NCBI GenBank assembly: GCA_003519585.1
Contig: DOWL01000129.1
Location: 2,955 to 10,372 of the forward strand
Source of the DNA: Nocardioides sp.
Lineage (GTDB): Bacteria > Actinomycetota > Actinomycetes > Propionibacteriales > Nocardioidaceae
DNA: 7,418 bases
Direction: 5' to 3'
The notes under the pieces are model-generated. The model saw nothing but the letters and a program-made list of their open reading frames with translations. It searched no databases and had not been told where the DNA came from. How positions within the stretch are numbered: position 1 is the stretch's first letter; each line of letters begins with the position of its first letter. Below, one piece after another: positions 5,935-7,418 of this stretch. The translations under genes and the position numbers were made by a program.

Positions 5935-7418
5935 GACACCACCTCCAACGCCCGGACGACCTCGTCGACCCGCAGCCACGGCGGTCCCAGCACCTTGGTC
6001 ACCTGCGGCGCGAACGCCGGCGACTCGGCGACGACCCGGCGTACCGGTCCCGCCGAGACGACCTCGCCCTGGGCCAGCACCACGACCTCGTCGGCGGCCA
6101 GCGCCGTGAACTCGACGTCATGGGTCGAGACCAGCACGCAGCGACCCTCGGCAGCCAGGCCGCGCAGCGCATCGGCCAGCACGTGCTTGGCGCCGTAGTC
6201 GAGCCCCCGGGTCGGCTCGTCGAGGAGGACGACCGGCGGCCGCGCGGCCAACACCAGCGACAGCGCGAGGGCCAACCGCTGCCCCTCGGACAGATCCCGT
6301 GGATGCTGCTCCCCCGGGATGCCCGGGGCGAGCGTGTCGAGCAGGGCCCTGGCCTCCGGGCCACCAGCCGCGCACTCCTCGTCGACCGTCTCGAGGTAGA
6401 GGAGATCGGACGCCTGCTGCGGCAGCAGCCCGACGACCCCGCGCCGCTGAGCGGGCTTGAGCGAGGCCGGGTCGAGGCCGTCCATCGTGACCGATCCGGA
6501 GTGCCGAGCACCGCTGCCTTGCAGAGCCCAGAGCAGCGAGGACTTGCCCGACCCGTTGCGCCCCATCAGCGCGGTCACCCGGCCCCGGTGCAGGGTCTGC
6601 GTCACCTCGCGCACCGCCACGGTCCGCCCGTGGGTCACCGTCAGACCCTTGACCACGACCCCGGGCACCCCGGCCGCCGCGGCACCCGGCTGGTCCGGCT
6701 CATCCGGAGGGAGCGGCGCGAGAGCCAGACCGCTCGCCCGTCGGCGCGCGTCCCGCACACTCAGTGGCAGCGGCGACCACCCCAGCGCTCGGCCCAGCTC
6801 GACGAGGGGTGGTACGACGGGCGAGGTCGCCAGCACCTCCGCCGGGTCACCGACGACCACCGCGCCGTCGCGGACCAGGCAGATCCGGTCGGCGAAGGGG
6901 ACCACTCGCTCCAGCCGGTGCTCGGCGAGGAGCACCGTGACTCCGAGGTCGTGGACCAGGCGGGTCAACGTGGCGAGCACTTCCTCGGCCGCGGTCGGGT
7001 CGAGCGCCGAGGTCGGCTCGTCCAGCACTAACAGGCGCGGGTGCATGGTGAGCACGGAGCCGATGGCGACGCGTTGTTGCTCGCCCCCGGAGAGCGTGCG
7101 CAGGTCGCGGTCCCGGAGATGGGCGACCCCGAGCAGGTCGAGGGTCTCCTCGACCCGGCGGCGCATCGTCTCCGGCGGCAGCCCCAGCTGCTCCATGCCG
7201 TAGGCGAGCTCCTCCTCGACGGTGTCGGTGACGAACCCGGCCAACGGGTCCTGTCCGACGTAGCCGATCGCGTGCGCGCGCTCGCGCGGTGCGCTATCGC
7301 GGATCGAGACCCCGTCGAGCAGCACGTCTCCCGACAGCACGCCGCCCGAGAACCGCGGCACCAGGCCGCTGACGATCCCGAGCAGGGTCGACTTCCCCGA
7401 TCCGGTCGGACCGGTGAC
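5931..7418 (-). CDS. Duplicated ECF transporter ATPase (two fused ABC domains), 5' end beyond right edge
   Basis: This gene encodes the energising subunit of an ECF importer: two EcfA-type ABC domains in one chain. The 495 residues in the window begin inside the first domain, at its Walker A, so about 30 to 40 N-terminal residues are missing. Numbered from the edge, domain 1 has GPTGSGKST (3-11), Q-loop YVGQDP (Gln57), signature LSGGEQQR (109-116), Walker B LLVLDEP (129-135, catalytic Glu134), D-loop SALD, and H-loop His167. A Pro-rich linker spans about 225-250. Domain 2 has GRNGSGKSS (286-294), Q-loop LPQQ (Gln334), signature LSEGQ (376-380, non-canonical), LLDEP with Glu401, and H-loop His433. 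Both ATP sites therefore keep catalytic residues. The S-component gene follows with a GTGA overlap. The T component is not visible and may lie upstream, outside the window. Confidence 0.93.
   Translation of the reverse strand, partial: VTGPTGSGKSTLLGIVSGLVPRFSGGVLSGDVLLDGVSIRDSAPRERAHAIGYVGQDPLAGFVTDTVEEELAYGMEQLGLPPETMRRRVEETLDLLGVAHLRDRDLRTLSGGEQQRVAIGSVLTMHPRLLVLDEPTSALDPTAAEEVLATLTRLVHDLGVTVLLAEHRLERVVPFADRICLVRDGAVVVGDPAEVLATSPVVPPLVELGRALGWSPLPLSVRDARRRASGLALAPLPPDEPDQPGAAAAGVPGVVVKGLTVTHGRTVAVREVTQTLHRGRVTALMGRNGSGKSSLLWALQGSGARHSGSVTMDGLDPASLKPAQRRGVVGLLPQQASDLLYLETVDEECAAGGPEARALLDTLAPGIPGEQHPRDLSEGQRLALALSLVLAARPPVVLLDEPTRGLDYGAKHVLADALRGLAAEGRCVLVSTHDVEFTALAADEVVVLAQGEVVSAGPVRRVVAESPAFAPQVTKVLGPPWLRVDEVVRALEVVS
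5942..5946 (-). promoter_or_regulatory. Ribosome binding site deciding the S-component start
   Basis: Read on the minus strand, GGAGG lies seven bases before the GTG at 5932-5934 and within the last codons of the ATPase gene. With the GTGA stop/start overlap it selects this GTG and points to translational coupling of the two subunits. Confidence 0.8.

Noticed and set aside
5935..5979. Longer S-component start at the ATG at 5979
   Set aside because: It would overlap the ATPase gene by about 49 bases and add a Gly/Arg-rich stretch. The GTG at 5934 has GGAGG at ideal spacing and the classic GTGA overlap.
6120..7031. A 303-codon plus-strand open frame opposite the ECF ATPase
   Set aside because: The minus-strand frame has complete Walker, signature and H-loop motifs. 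The plus-strand reading is Arg/Gln/His-rich with no family resemblance.

Overview
The window is high-GC, gene-dense DNA from an actinobacterium. A Nocardioides or other Propionibacteriales relative is my best guess. This rests on the strong G/C third-position bias, GTG starts, several starts that look leaderless (a TANNNT-like -10 six or seven bases before the start codon), and the protein families present. The genus is an inference; no rRNA or marker gene is here. I see no mobile element, CRISPR array, tRNA, rRNA or riboswitch, and no foreign-looking stretch. Codon and base use look even throughout.

Layout. At the left edge, on the minus strand, lies the first third of ilvD (dihydroxy-acid dehydratase, branched-chain amino acid synthesis). 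Its short upstream gap holds two small palindromes and a leaderless-type -10. Next, also on the minus strand, is a six-Asp-box BNR-repeat beta-propeller protein with no signal peptide. It is divergent from a plus-strand RhtA-type amino-acid exporter of the DMT/EamA family. After the exporter is a 131-base gap with phased TCA-containing direct repeats that resemble a PhoP/PHO-box-type site. The repeats sit just upstream of a plausible promoter that serves a 68-residue orphan protein. A two-gene plus-strand unit follows: an alpha/beta hydrolase with an intact Ser-Asp-His triad, then an exported lipoprotein of the glucose/sorbosone (PQQ-type) dehydrogenase family, coupled by a one-base TGATG overlap.

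The right third, on the minus strand, holds two genes of an ECF (energy-coupling factor) vitamin-uptake transporter: a duplicated ATPase running off the right edge and a membrane S component. They are joined by a GTGA overlap with a strong Shine-Dalgarno. The dehydrogenase and S-component genes converge with overlapping stop codons. No T component is visible; it is probably upstream of the ATPase, beyond the edge.

Nothing here amounts to a clear undescribed system. The most useful leads are the repeat-controlled orphan small protein, the coupled hydrolase/dehydrogenase pair, and the unassigned substrate of the ECF transporter.
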